Of a stretch of DNA of 64,000 bases, positions 9,896 to 18,833 are shown piece by piece. Source of the DNA: JAJDUF01 sp965238265. Its GTDB lineage: Bacteria; Chloroflexota; UBA11872; UBA12225; JAJDUF01. Both the position numbers and the translations under genes were made by a program. How positions within the stretch are numbered: the first letter of the stretch is position 1; each line of letters opens with the position of its first letter. A model generated the notes under the pieces. That model was not told where the DNA came from. It saw only the letters and a program-made list of their open reading frames with translations, and searched no databases. The stretch spans positions 2,852,001 through 2,916,000 of the forward strand of contig OZ250185.1 of NCBI GenBank assembly GCA_965238265.1, read 5' to 3'.

Positions 9896-10447
9896 TCAGG
9901 GGTCCGCATCAATGGAGGGCAATTCTTCCAGCGAGCGCAGACCAAAGGTCTCGAGGAACTCCAGCGTCGTCGCATAGATGTACGGCCGGCCGGGTGTCTC
10001 CCGCCGCCCGGTAACCCCGATCAGGGACCGGGAAAGCAGCTGCGCCAAGGGCCGGTCGCAGCTCACGCCCCGGATCGCTTCCAGCTCGGCGCGGGTGACG
10101 GGCTGACGGTAGGCGATGACCGCCAGCGTTTCTAGCTCGGCCTTTGTCAACGGCGACCGCGCTTCCAGCCCCAAGAAGCGCTGGACCAGGCTGCTCGCTG
10201 CCGGATGCGTGACGAGCTGGACCCGATCACCGAAGCGCTGGACCATCAGGCCGTACCCATTGCCGCGCGCCGCCAGCTCCTCGATGGCGGCGCGGATCGC
10301 TGCGGCCGGTGTCGAAAGGGCGCGCCCCAGCTCGTTGACCGCCAGCGGGCGCCCGGCTACGAACAGCAGGCACTCGACCAGGGCGGACAAGCCGAGCGCC
10401 GGCGCTCGATCCTCGTCATGGTCTGTAGACACGTCTTTTCCAGCCAT
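9896..10447 (-). CDS. scpB: Segregation and condensation protein B
   Basis: Winged-helix partner of ScpA and SMC in the bacterial condensin complex that organises and separates chromosomes. The sequence shows the two winged-helix domains typical of ScpB: LVECLLFVAGRPLAVNELG at the N-terminus and the highly conserved LTKAELETLAVIAYRQPVTR with an EAIRGV motif further on. The 183-residue length is normal. It follows scpA by 31 nt on the same strand, the usual order. Confidence 0.95.
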   Translation of the reverse strand: MAGKDVSTDHDEDRAPALGLSALVECLLFVAGRPLAVNELGRALSTPAAAIRAAIEELAARGNGYGLMVQRFGDRVQLVTHPAASSLVQRFLGLEARSPLTKAELETLAVIAYRQPVTRAELEAIRGVSCDRPLAQLLSRSLIGVTGRRETPGRPYIYATTLEFLETFGLRSLEELPSIDADP

Positions 10448-10478
10448 CTGTCGGGGTGCCGCTCCGGCGAACGGCGCG

Positions 10479-11290
10479 CTAACGCTGCGGCCGCGCTATC
10501 CAGATGTCGCCGAAGAGAGTCTCTTGCTGCACTGCTATCTCGCCAGTGTGCCAGAGGTTGAGCACGGCGAGGAAGGTCACGACCAGCTCTGCCGAGTCGG
10601 CGGATGGGGGGGTCAGATCGCCGAAGACCACGCGGTCGCTCGTGCGGAGCCGCTGGTAAATATCCTCGATGCGGCGGCGCAAGGAGGGGAGACGCGGCAG
10701 CTGGACTTCTGCTGTGGGGAGGCCGGGAGCGCGGGCCGCCAGCACCGCTTGCAAGGCTAGGGCGAGCTGCGCCGGTTTGGCCTGGGGTCGAGAAGGTGGG
10801 GGGGCAGCGGCAGCGCCGGTGGCGCGCTGCGCGAGAAGGCTTGCTTGTCGCTGTCCTGCCGAGCCGCCAGCACTCCGGCGGCCCGCTGGGCGGCGGCATA
10901 GAGGCGCAGCCGCGCGACAAGCTCGTCCTCCGATTCCGCCTCGTCCCCCTCGTTTTGAGCCGGCTGCTCGCGCGGCACAATCGCCCGTGACTTGAGGACG
11001 AGTAAGTGGGCGGTCACCGCGAGGAAGCCGGCGACGGCCTCCACGTCCAGCTCGCGCAGCGCCTGCACGTGCGCCAGATATTGATCGGTCACTTGGACGA
11101 GGGCCAGCTCCGTGATCGCGAGGTCCCCTTCGCGCAGCAACCCGAGCAGCAGCTCCAGCGGCCCGTCAAAGGTCGGGAGGTGGACATCGAACGGTGGCAA
11201 GCGCACGAACGGGAAGCCCGGCAGGAGCGACGCAGCGGTCGTGGGCGTCTTAGACACCGGCGCTTGGTTCCTGGGCGCTTCGGAAGCCAT
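10479..11290 (-). pseudogene. scpA: Segregation and condensation protein A, frameshifted at a G7 tract
   Basis: The kleisin subunit that bridges SMC heads. The N-terminal frame (to 10757) has the typical FDGPLELLLGLLREGDLAI and FLAVTAHLLVLKSR motifs but ends in an unrelated tail. The C-terminal frame (10479-10754) has the winged-helix end (VTFLAVLNLWHTGEIAV, then FGDIWI). Joining needs one extra base in the run of seven G at 10798-10804 (minus-strand C7), which gives PPPPSRPQAKPAQLALALQA, as expected of ScpA. The protein is essential in many bacteria, so a homopolymer sequence error or slippage is more likely than true loss. I chose the ATG at 11290 over a TTG 6 nt upstream. Confidence 0.85.
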
Positions 11291-11314
11291 TGCCAATCGT
11301 GCCGTCCTCTGGTC

Positions 11315-11830
11315 CTACTCCTGCGCGTCGGCAGCTTGCAATGCCCGCACCAGGACATCCTCGCTGCGCTGCGCTGCTGCCGGACTGTGGTGCTGGGAGA
11401 TTGCGGTCACCACCCGCTCATTGCACCCGGCGGCGCGGGCCAGTGCGGCCCCCAGCCGAGCGTGCTCGCGCAACGCATAGAAAGGGTAGCGGACATCGTG
11501 TGGACTCACCGGTGCGAGCCGGCGGAGCAGCCCCGGCGCGAAGTCTTGCAGGAGCACGTAGGCGACGCGATGCCAGAGCCGCGTGCCCGCCTTCCCGGCA
11601 TCGTGCAGGAGCGCCGCGACCGCTACGTCGGGATCGTCTGCGGCGTCAGGATGGTCGCGTAGGATCGCTCGGTACACTGCGACGGCGTGGACTTGGTCTC
11701 GGGGCAGCAGCGCCGCGAAGAGGGTGCGCTGCGGCTGGCTCAAGTGCGCCTGGACAAAAGCGCGGTCGGCGGCGGGTAGCTCCGCGCCGAGACTGCGCCA
11801 CCACTGACGACTACGATAGCAAAACTGCAC
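11315..11830 (-). CDS. HD-domain protein
   Basis: A small HD-superfamily phosphohydrolase-like protein. The motif set includes HAVAVYRAI (first His), ALLHDAGK (HD pair) and a later ISQHHSP. These residues coordinate metals in nucleotide phosphohydrolases. Substrate unknown. The frame runs up to 11872, but a GTG at 11830 has AGGG at suitable spacing and I prefer it. It overlaps the end of the upstream site-2 protease gene by 20 nt, so the two are translationally coupled and probably in one operon with scpA and scpB. Confidence 0.8.
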   Translation of the reverse strand: MQFCYRSRQWWRSLGAELPAADRAFVQAHLSQPQRTLFAALLPRDQVHAVAVYRAILRDHPDAADDPDVAVAALLHDAGKAGTRLWHRVAYVLLQDFAPGLLRRLAPVSPHDVRYPFYALREHARLGAALARAAGCNERVVTAISQHHSPAAAQRSEDVLVRALQAADAQE

Positions 11831-12476
11831 GCAAACCCTGTTCCCACAACGCCAAGAGCCGCTGGATAACATCCACGAGCGGAGACATCACTGTCCAGAA
11901 GAGATTAATCGGCAGTAGCCAGTTCAACGCGAATATCGCCATGAGAATGCCCGGGCCATACTGCCGCAGCCGCTCGAGCTGCTCCGCAAATTCGCCGGGC
12001 AGCACGCCCAGCAACGCTCCGAAACCATCGAGCGGCGGGATAGGCAGGAAGTTGAAGGCCGTCAGAATGACGCTGATGAGGATGATTAGCCGCGCCGCGT
12101 CGAGCCAGGTGCCGCGAAGGTCTGCGCCACGCGATGCAGCGATCACCAGCACAGCCACGACGAGGAGCGCGGTCGCCAGATTGGCCAGCGGACCGGCCGC
12201 CGAAACCAGCGCTACCCCTTGCCGGCCGTGACGCAGGCGGCGCTCATCCACCGGGACCGGCTTCCCCCAGCCAAAGCCCACCACGACGAGGAAGATCGTG
12301 CCGAGCACATCGAGGTGCCGCAGCGGATTGAGCGTCATCCGTCCCATGAGGCGGGCGGTGGGGTCGCCGAGCCAGTTGGCAGTGGCGGCGTGGGACGCCT
12401 CGTGAACCGAGATGGCCACGACAAAGGCCACCACGATGATGAGCGTCTCGACCGGATCACGGAAGTTGAGCAGCAC
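11811..12476 (-). CDS. Site-2 protease family (M50) membrane metalloprotease
   Basis: A compact intramembrane zinc protease of the minimal S2P group. HEASH (residues 25-29) is the HExxH zinc motif in the first membrane helix, NPLRHLD follows, and PIPPLDGF supplies the third zinc ligand of the NPxxDG-type motif. Around five hydrophobic segments are visible. The 222-residue length matches the rhomboid-sized members often found beside scpA and scpB in several phyla. Proteolysis substrate unknown. The start codon is GTG. Confidence 0.92.
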   Translation of the reverse strand: MLLNFRDPVETLIIVVAFVVAISVHEASHAATANWLGDPTARLMGRMTLNPLRHLDVLGTIFLVVVGFGWGKPVPVDERRLRHGRQGVALVSAAGPLANLATALLVVAVLVIAASRGADLRGTWLDAARLIILISVILTAFNFLPIPPLDGFGALLGVLPGEFAEQLERLRQYGPGILMAIFALNWLLPINLFWTVMSPLVDVIQRLLALWEQGLRAVLLS

Positions 12477-12647
12477 TAGGGGAATACTCGCTCACGTATA
12501 CAGCGTCGTCTTGCACGGATGCCGGCGCAGCAGCGCGGAGCCGTAGCCCCAGCCTCCAGCGAAGACCGCTTCCTGCCAGTGTACCGTCTCGCCAGGGCCG
12601 GGCGCCATCGGATCGTCCGACCTCACCCCCGCCCGCCGCCGGCCCCC

Positions 12648-13478
12648 TTATCCCGCCCGCGCCGTCGAAGCGCGCTCGACCAGGATACCCGGCAGCAGAT
12701 CGGTGAGGGGCGCTGGGGCCGTCCCATCTACGGCGGCCAAGAGGTACTCCACGCCGCGGCGGCCCATCTCTTCCTTGGCAAAGGTCACGGTGGTAATCGG
12801 CGGGTCCATGTAGGCGGCGGCCTCGGGCGCATTCAGCTGGACGAACGAGGTGCCTACCAGGGAAATGTCACCGGGAATCTGCACCCCGGCCGCCCGGAAT
12901 ACCGGCAGTACACCCATCAGCTGCGACAGGTTCTGAAGGTAGAGCGCCGGTACGAGGCGCTCTCGCTCTAGGAGCATCTGCGCGATGTCACGCCCCCCGG
13001 CGACGGACTTAGCTGCGAAGAGCATGTTGTCTCCGGCTACCTGCTGCCCGGCCGCCAAGACGGTCTCCAGGAAACCCCGTGCCCGGAACGCATGGTAGGC
13101 GCTGAGGGCACCCCGCGATCCCGGCAGCCCGACGGCTAGCTCGGTATGCCCCAGCGAGAGCAGGTGCTGGGCGGCGGTGCGTCCGATATCGTGGTTGTCG
13201 GGGGCAATGTAGCTGCAACCCTCGACGATCCGCTCGCACACGACCGAGGGACGTGCAGCGCCGCGCAAGTAGTCTTGGTCGGCGACCTCCGGGCCAAAGG
13301 TAAGCAGCGCGTCAACGTCCGCAGCCGCCTCGGCGACCGCCGCCAAGCCGCCGGCCGGAAAGGTGTGGAGCGAGAGCCGGTGTGGGGTACCCGCCAGTGC
13401 CGCTTGGGCATGGAAAAGTGCTACGACGTAGGCTCCAGGATCAAAGTCATCGCGGCGGAACACGCCAATGTGAGTCAT
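12648..13478 (-). CDS. LacI-type ligand-sensing domain without DNA-binding domain
   Basis: The protein begins directly at the first strand of the LacI-family effector domain (MTHIGVFRRDDFDPGAY) and continues through ALLTFGPEV, YIAPDNHDIGRTAAQHLLSLGH, RARGFLETVLAAGQ, PGDISLVGTSFVQLNAPEAAAYMDPPITTV and GRRGVEYLLAAVDG, all typical of LacI sensors. No helix-turn-helix precedes it: an in-frame TAG, the stop of the upstream gene, lies only six codons before the ATG. It could be a decayed repressor, a subunit for another DNA-binding protein, or a sugar-binding protein. No signal peptide is visible. It follows a glycosidase-like gene by 18 nt. Confidence 0.85.
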   Translation of the reverse strand: MTHIGVFRRDDFDPGAYVVALFHAQAALAGTPHRLSLHTFPAGGLAAVAEAAADVDALLTFGPEVADQDYLRGAARPSVVCERIVEGCSYIAPDNHDIGRTAAQHLLSLGHTELAVGLPGSRGALSAYHAFRARGFLETVLAAGQQVAGDNMLFAAKSVAGGRDIAQMLLERERLVPALYLQNLSQLMGVLPVFRAAGVQIPGDISLVGTSFVQLNAPEAAAYMDPPITTVTFAKEEMGRRGVEYLLAAVDGTAPAPLTDLLPGILVERASTARAG

Positions 13479-13496
13479 CGGATCTGCTTGTCCTTC

Positions 13497-14894
13497 CTAG
13501 CTGGCTGCCGACCAGCGATACGAATAGAGGCTGGAGTTGCGGAGGTGGAACTGTAAGTGTACCTCGCCGCCGACCTGCGCCGGCACGACGTCTCCCCCCC
13601 GCCAGCTCACGGCCACGGTCACGCCGTCGTCCGCGGACAGCCGGCAATCCTCGGCGCCAAACCCCTCGATCACTCCGCCCCCCGGGGTGAGCACCGCTAC
13701 CCGGGTGTCCCCGGTTTCGGCGTCCACATTGATCGTCAGCCGCCGCGGCACCGTCGCATCCAGCGCGGCGGTGAGCAGATAGCCGGGGTCCATGCGCCCT
13801 TCAATCGAGACAAACCCATCGCGGCGGATCGAGGCCACGCCCATCGCTCGCCGGTGCTTGCCTTTCGACCCATGGTGGGTGCCGGCGCCGCCGTACCAGA
13901 AGCGCAGCCGGTCGCCTACCGGCTCCGGGTCATTGTTGGTGACGTAGACCCAGTGGGAGTCCCAAGCGCCTTCCCCGCCGCGCGCCAGCACCGGATCGCG
14001 GTGTCCCACCCGCTGCCAATGCACGCCGTCCCGGCTCCAGCAGAGTTGCGTGTCCAGGCGCTCGACGGCCCGGTGGTAGACCTCGAGGAAGCCGATGAAC
14101 CCCGCGCCGTAGCGGACGGGCAGCATGCCGTAGAACTCGGTGTTGGGGCGGTCGTGCTCGTCGGTCCGGAGGAGCCAGGCTTCCGCCGTCCAGGTGCGGA
14201 AGTCGGTGCTCGTCCAGAGCGCGAGGTCACGCTGGCGCATGACGCCCTGGGCGCTGGGACGGCGGGTAGTGAGCAGCCAACGCCGGTCAACCGGATCGTA
14301 GGCCGTGGCGTTACGGTCGCCAGCCCACACAACGGGCCGGTCGCTCACCGTCCAGTGGATACCGTCGGGCGAGATTGCGCGATGAATCCCGCTGGTCCGG
14401 CCGCGCTGCTCCAGCTCGGGCGGATCGTAGGTCTGGGCGGTGCGTCCGGTAGTCTGGTAGAGCGTGGCTACAAAGCGCTCCTCGGCGCCGGGGACATCGA
14501 GGTAGGGCATGAGCAGCCGCGCACCGGTCTCGTGCGGCACTTGGATGACGTTGGTCGGGGTGCCGTCGGGCAGGCGCACGAAGCCGTGGTCCGGCTTCTC
14601 CCACTCGACGCCATCGCGCGAGATCGCTAGGCAGTTGGCACGGCTCGCGGGCCACGGCCGGCCGTTGATCGCGGCCAGATACCAGCACTTGTAGCGGTCG
14701 TCCTCGGGATCGTGGAGCACCTTGCTGGCCTGGATGTGGTACCACTCCCAGGGCTGATCGGCTGGCAGGATCGGCTGCGGCGCGTCACGGCGCAGCTGGT
14801 TGATGAGGCGCGTGACGCCGACCAGCGAGTCGATCTCGTCATCGGCGAAAAACAGGTGCAGGTCGGGATCGGCCAGGCTCGTATCCGCAGACAT
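13497..14894 (-). CDS. Beta-propeller protein, glycosidase (GH32/43/68-like)
   Basis: Repeated blade motifs of the S-x-D-G-x-x-W kind occur four times (AISRDGVEWEKP, AISPDGIHWTVS, WTSTDFRTWTAE, WSRDGVHWQRVG), as in five-bladed beta-propeller glycosidases. A beta-sandwich-like C-terminus follows. It lacks a signal peptide, so it should act in the cytosol on a sugar or oligosaccharide. I cannot assign the family number or confirm catalytic acids. The ATG at 14894 has GAGGAG 7 nt upstream and is preferred over one at 14918. It is followed closely by the LacI-type sensor gene, which suggests a shared sugar function. Confidence 0.75.
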   Translation of the reverse strand: MSADTSLADPDLHLFFADDEIDSLVGVTRLINQLRRDAPQPILPADQPWEWYHIQASKVLHDPEDDRYKCWYLAAINGRPWPASRANCLAISRDGVEWEKPDHGFVRLPDGTPTNVIQVPHETGARLLMPYLDVPGAEERFVATLYQTTGRTAQTYDPPELEQRGRTSGIHRAISPDGIHWTVSDRPVVWAGDRNATAYDPVDRRWLLTTRRPSAQGVMRQRDLALWTSTDFRTWTAEAWLLRTDEHDRPNTEFYGMLPVRYGAGFIGFLEVYHRAVERLDTQLCWSRDGVHWQRVGHRDPVLARGGEGAWDSHWVYVTNNDPEPVGDRLRFWYGGAGTHHGSKGKHRRAMGVASIRRDGFVSIEGRMDPGYLLTAALDATVPRRLTINVDAETGDTRVAVLTPGGGVIEGFGAEDCRLSADDGVTVAVSWRGGDVVPAQVGGEVHLQFHLRNSSLYSYRWSAAS

Positions 14895-14937
14895 ACATAC
14901 GCTCCTCGAGCGGCTCACTGCTTAATCCGGAAGGCAG

Positions 14938-14990
14938 GTTGGACCTAACCCCCGGCCCCTTCCCTTCAGGGAGGGGGTTGGGGGTAGGTA
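14938..14990. repeat. R3 palindromic repeat copy
   Basis: GGACCTAACCCCCGGCCCC pairs with the later GGGGGTTGGGGGTAGGT, around CTTCCCTTCAGGGAGG. Nearly identical copies occur at 36672-36770 and inside the valS leader. Confidence 0.85.
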
Positions 14991-15002
14991 GCTCCCCCGC
15001 AC

Positions 15003-15902
15003 TTACGGGAGATCGGCGGCAAAGTCTTGCCATAAGGCCTCCAGCAGATCGGGGTCAATCGAATCCGGCAGCTTTGCCAGGTGGTGCCGCACGTGTAGCG
15101 CAAACGTCTCGCCGGGTGCAAAGGCCCGTTTGCCCGGATAGCCGGTGTAGTCCATCGCGATACCGTCCCCGCCGGAGGCGAGCGCGGCCGTAGTTGCCGG
15201 CTCGGTGAATACGATGTGGCGCCACCCCTGCGCGGTGGGATGCCCGACGAGCGCCGGATGGTGCCAGGTATCGGCCACCCGGCCGCGACCGCGTGGCGCA
15301 TGGGGAATAACGCCGGACTGCTCGAACGCCGACCCCGGCGCGACGATGTACGCATCCACATGACGGCCGCCAAGGCTCCGAAACGTCTTGAGCTGCCCGT
15401 CCCGTGCCCAATAGAACTGACTCTTGCCTCTATTCGGCTCTGTGTAGCAGGCGAAAAACTGGCCATAGTCGGTCAGCACGGTAGGCAAGCGGTTGGTAAC
15501 TGTCTGGCGGCAATCATAGGTGAGCACGTCGTCGCGCTCTTGCGTGCGAAACCACCACTCCTGGATCGTCTCGATCCCGTCGCACGTATAGGCGCTGCTG
15601 ATATGCACGCCATCCGGTAGCTCTTCAGAGCCAGACGTTGCCGGTACAAACCGCGGACGCTTCTCGTCCCCATAGCCGTGATCCTGCCACCATTGCCACT
15701 CGCGGCAGTCCCATGAGGCGTCCTCAAGCACGAATTCGGTCTCATCGCCAGCAATTACACAGCTGGCGATGCCGGTGTGGGTATGGCCGGCGGTACGCAC
15801 CTTGATGACGGCCAAGAGCCGCCCGTCTCGATGCCGCAAGCCAACGTCGCAGAACGACTGTCCCTGTGCATCACGGTAGATGCCACCACTCTCCACACCC
15901 AT
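15003..15902 (-). CDS. Uncharacterised protein of a carbohydrate cluster
   Basis: I do not recognise this protein. It has no signal peptide or membrane segment. It is rich in Trp, Tyr and His with alternating polar and hydrophobic stretches, which suggests an all-beta fold of the kind seen in sugar mutarotases and polysaccharide lyases. Conserved-looking patches include EWQWWQDHGYGDEKRPRF, TWHHPALVGHPTAQGWRH and FTEPATTAALASGGDG. It is the first gene of a minus-strand set with the beta-propeller glycosidase-like gene and LacI-type sensor, so sugar metabolism is a reasonable guess. The start is uncertain; a TTG at 15929 is also open. Confidence 0.6.
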   Translation of the reverse strand: MGVESGGIYRDAQGQSFCDVGLRHRDGRLLAVIKVRTAGHTHTGIASCVIAGDETEFVLEDASWDCREWQWWQDHGYGDEKRPRFVPATSGSEELPDGVHISSAYTCDGIETIQEWWFRTQERDDVLTYDCRQTVTNRLPTVLTDYGQFFACYTEPNRGKSQFYWARDGQLKTFRSLGGRHVDAYIVAPGSAFEQSGVIPHAPRGRGRVADTWHHPALVGHPTAQGWRHIVFTEPATTAALASGGDGIAMDYTGYPGKRAFAPGETFALHVRHHLAKLPDSIDPDLLEALWQDFAADLP

Positions 15903-16024
15903 CACCCAATACCCTGCCTCTACCGACAACCGTTTCGCACCGCTGGCCGCAACTCTCTACACCGTCTGATGCTAACAGGTGGTGGCCGGCTCGGCGGCCC
16001 CGACCGTGACTGCCCGGCAGTGTC

Positions 16025-18472
16025 CTAGCCGGCCTCTGGTCTCGCGTCAGCGACCACGGTGCCGGTTCCGACTTCCTGCACCAGCAGCATGTGGTCGAGC
16101 ATGATGTGCCCCGCGGGATCATTGTCGTAGAGCTCCAACTGCAACGGCTGGCCAGCGACCGCAGCCAGCGGGTGGACGACCAGGGTGAAGTGCTCGAAAT
16201 GAGGGGAGGAGAAATCGAAGAGCCGCTTACCTGGCCCATGCCAGACCACGATTTCCTTGCCGTCGGCCAGTAGACGGACCCCGACATTGTGCTCCCCCGA
16301 TCCACCGCCAATCAGCAAGGCAAGATAGTGGCCATCCGAGGCCGTGAACGTCGGTGAAAGCGCCTTGCCGGTTGGCTCGGCTCCCTCCTCAGGGTGATAG
16401 CTGGTCAGAAAGCCAGGACCAACGTGCCCGAAAATCGGTAGCTGATCCTGGTAGAACTGGTGAGACCCATGGTTGGTGATGGCCTCTCCAACGACCTGCC
16501 AGCTATCCAGGCCGCCCTCGAAGCGCCCGAGGAATTGCTCCCCGACATAGTGGCGGCTCCCGACGCGCAAGCGATTGCCCACTTCGTCGGTCAGCGAGAA
16601 GCGGTTTCTGGCCCGCAGGTCGCGGCCGGCAAAGCGCGCGTTGGCCCACTGATGATCGCCGACGTTGAAAGGCATCCACAGCTCCGGGCCGACTTGTAGC
16701 GCGTAGTCCGCGGGGACGTGTGCCGGAAGCTCACTCCTAGCATTGCTCGGTAGGGCGAGTGCTTGAGCTTCACTGGATGCTGCCGGCTGAAGATGAAAGT
16801 TGACGCCGCGCTGCTGGAGGTAGCCGGGTGGTGGATGCCGGTCGTGCGCTATTCGGCGCACGTGGTTGAGATGCGTGACCGGGTTGCGCGCCACGGTTGC
16901 ATCGGTCAACCCAAAGAAGTCGATGATTGTCAGGTCCGGAACGTAATAGGACATGATGCCAATGGCGTAGAGGGTCATCACGGCGTCTCCTGGGATGACC
17001 CCATGCTCCATCTTCTCGTAGGGCATCCACATCTGTCTATTAACAATGGCTACATCGCTGTGTAGCGCGGCTGGTAAACGGACAAGCTGCTGGGCAGACT
17101 GCCGGCGCAGGTCGTTGGAGATGGCCATGAGCGCCGGCATCCCCGGCGCCGCCAACAGCCACCCAGCGTTCTCCTCGTTGAGTTCGATGTGCCTGTGCCA
17201 ACCTGCGGGTCCGAACATGAACAGTAGGACGCCCTGAAGCCCACTGGCATAAAACAGCACCGGCACGAACAGCGCCACCGCCCAGGCCCGCGGTCCCACC
17301 CGCCAGGGCAGCCAGCGCACCCGCCGGAGGCTGGCCGCAATCCTGGTCCCCAGGTGCGCGATCCCCTCGGCGGCCGGCAGCGCCAGCAACGGCCAGTAGA
17401 AGTCCAGCGGCCGATATTCGAAGTGGTCGCCTCCAATCCGCAGCAGGTAGTACAAATGGGCGCCGATACAGAGCAGCACCAGCGCATACGTCCCATCGCG
17501 GTCCCGGCGCCAGCGCTCCCGCAGCGCCACCCACGTCAGCGGTAGCAGCAGATACAGCCCGGTCTCCAGCGCCGCGGCCCACAGATAGCGAAAGCCGGAC
17601 TCGTACCACGGCCGCACGTGCTTGGCGTAGTAGGTGTTGGGCAGCCACTCGCCATAGTAGCCGTAGCGAAACAGGAAGTGCGCCGTGACCAGGATGGCAA
17701 AGGGCGCGACTAAGTACGTCAGCTCACGCCAGTCTAGCCGCCTGACTACCGCCGCCAGCACGCGAGCTATGCTGCCGTCCATCCCTGGAGCCGCCAACTC
17801 CGCTGTCCGTGGCGCGCTAGCGATGCGTTGGGCGGCGAACCAGCCAAAGCAGCAGGCGGCCAGTAGCAGGCCCTCGGGCCGCGTCAAGGCGGCCGCCGCC
17901 AGGCTCAACGACGCTGCCAGCAGCCCCCAACGATTGCTGCCATGTACCGCTAGGCAGACGACGGCTACGACGATAAAGCAGGTGAACTGCCGCGTCTCCA
18001 GCCCGCCGCCCGCGGCCCACACCGCAAAGGTGGCACTGCTGCCCAGCAGTCCGAGGGCCAGCCAGGCGAGGAGGCCGCGGTCATGGCGTGAGGGGGAACG
18101 AGCAAGCCACCACCACAGCGCGGCCAGGGTGCCGCCGGTGTAGGCCACCGAGAGCCACGGGGCCGCCTGCTCCGGGCGCAGGCCCCAGAGGCCCCAGAGG
18201 GCGGCTAGTTCGAGGATCCAGAGGAAGTTGGTGTAGCCCTCGACGTACTCGCCGGGGTTGAAGACCAGGCCATGGCCTTCGAGCAGATTGCGGACGTAGC
18301 GAAAGCTGATGAAGGCGTCGTCGGTCAAGAACCAGGCGACGCTGGTGAGCCAGGCCAGCAGCGCCAGCCAGAGGAGGGAGAGCAGATGGATCACGCGTCC
18401 CCGGCGCGTGGCCACACACAGGGACAGGAGTTGGATCAGGCCCCGGCGCAGTGTGGCGAGCAAGCTACTCAT
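16025..18472 (-). CDS. AftB-like membrane glycosyltransferase (GT-C)
   Basis: The N-terminal half has about ten hydrophobic segments and an early luminal loop LTDDAFISFRYVRNLLEGHG followed by EYVEGYTNFLWI, which closely resembles mycobacterial AftB, a polyprenyl-phosphate-dependent arabinofuranosyltransferase. The DD pair fits a GT-C catalytic aspartate. The C-terminal 350 residues form a soluble extracytoplasmic part that probably ends in a beta-sandwich (WQVVGEAI...VGVRLLADGKEIVVW...LQLELYDNDPAG). Donor and acceptor are unknown. The ATG at 18472 overlaps the stop of the preceding gene by 8 nt; the open frame further upstream lies inside that gene. Confidence 0.82.
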   Translation of the reverse strand: MSSLLATLRRGLIQLLSLCVATRRGRVIHLLSLLWLALLAWLTSVAWFLTDDAFISFRYVRNLLEGHGLVFNPGEYVEGYTNFLWILELAALWGLWGLRPEQAAPWLSVAYTGGTLAALWWWLARSPSRHDRGLLAWLALGLLGSSATFAVWAAGGGLETRQFTCFIVVAVVCLAVHGSNRWGLLAASLSLAAAALTRPEGLLLAACCFGWFAAQRIASAPRTAELAAPGMDGSIARVLAAVVRRLDWRELTYLVAPFAILVTAHFLFRYGYYGEWLPNTYYAKHVRPWYESGFRYLWAAALETGLYLLLPLTWVALRERWRRDRDGTYALVLLCIGAHLYYLLRIGGDHFEYRPLDFYWPLLALPAAEGIAHLGTRIAASLRRVRWLPWRVGPRAWAVALFVPVLFYASGLQGVLLFMFGPAGWHRHIELNEENAGWLLAAPGMPALMAISNDLRRQSAQQLVRLPAALHSDVAIVNRQMWMPYEKMEHGVIPGDAVMTLYAIGIMSYYVPDLTIIDFFGLTDATVARNPVTHLNHVRRIAHDRHPPPGYLQQRGVNFHLQPAASSEAQALALPSNARSELPAHVPADYALQVGPELWMPFNVGDHQWANARFAGRDLRARNRFSLTDEVGNRLRVGSRHYVGEQFLGRFEGGLDSWQVVGEAITNHGSHQFYQDQLPIFGHVGPGFLTSYHPEEGAEPTGKALSPTFTASDGHYLALLIGGGSGEHNVGVRLLADGKEIVVWHGPGKRLFDFSSPHFEHFTLVVHPLAAVAGQPLQLELYDNDPAGHIMLDHMLLVQEVGTGTVVADARPEAG

Positions 18473-18833
18473 GAAATACGCTTCCCGCTTCATGTAGACG
18501 AGCCACCATTGCATACAACAGAAGTTCGGATTCCGTGTACAGAAAGTTGTCGAATTCCACGAGCGAGTCACTAACGGCGTTAACGCGAATCTCACTGATG
18601 TGGAAACTCTCCCGTTTGTAGACACCTCGGCGGCTTAATTCGGCAAACAGGTCTTCTAACGACAGCGCAGGTAGCGCCCTGGCAAAATCTTGATGGTATA
18701 GGGCTTTGATATTTTCCGGCAGTTCCGAATAGGATATGCCTTTTAGTTTCTGAAGTACAGTAAACCACGCGCTACCGGTAATAAGCGCTGCACAGATGCC
18801 ACTGCACACCTTCAGAAAGAGACGCTGGTTCAT
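18465..18833 (-). CDS. Small membrane-anchored protein beside a GMC oxidoreductase
   Basis: A 122-residue protein with one N-terminal hydrophobic segment (VCSGICAALITGSAWFTVL) and a small helical domain ending in FLYTESELLLYAMVARLHEAG. I do not recognise the family. Its ATG follows the stop of the GMC gene directly (TAAATG), so it is coupled to it. Small accessory subunits next to GMC-type dehydrogenases often anchor or mature the flavoprotein; that role is only inferred here. Codon use is less GC-rich than in most of the window, like the GMC gene. Confidence 0.65.
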   Translation of the reverse strand: MNQRLFLKVCSGICAALITGSAWFTVLQKLKGISYSELPENIKALYHQDFARALPALSLEDLFAELSRRGVYKRESFHISEIRVNAVSDSLVEFDNFLYTESELLLYAMVARLHEAGSVFHE

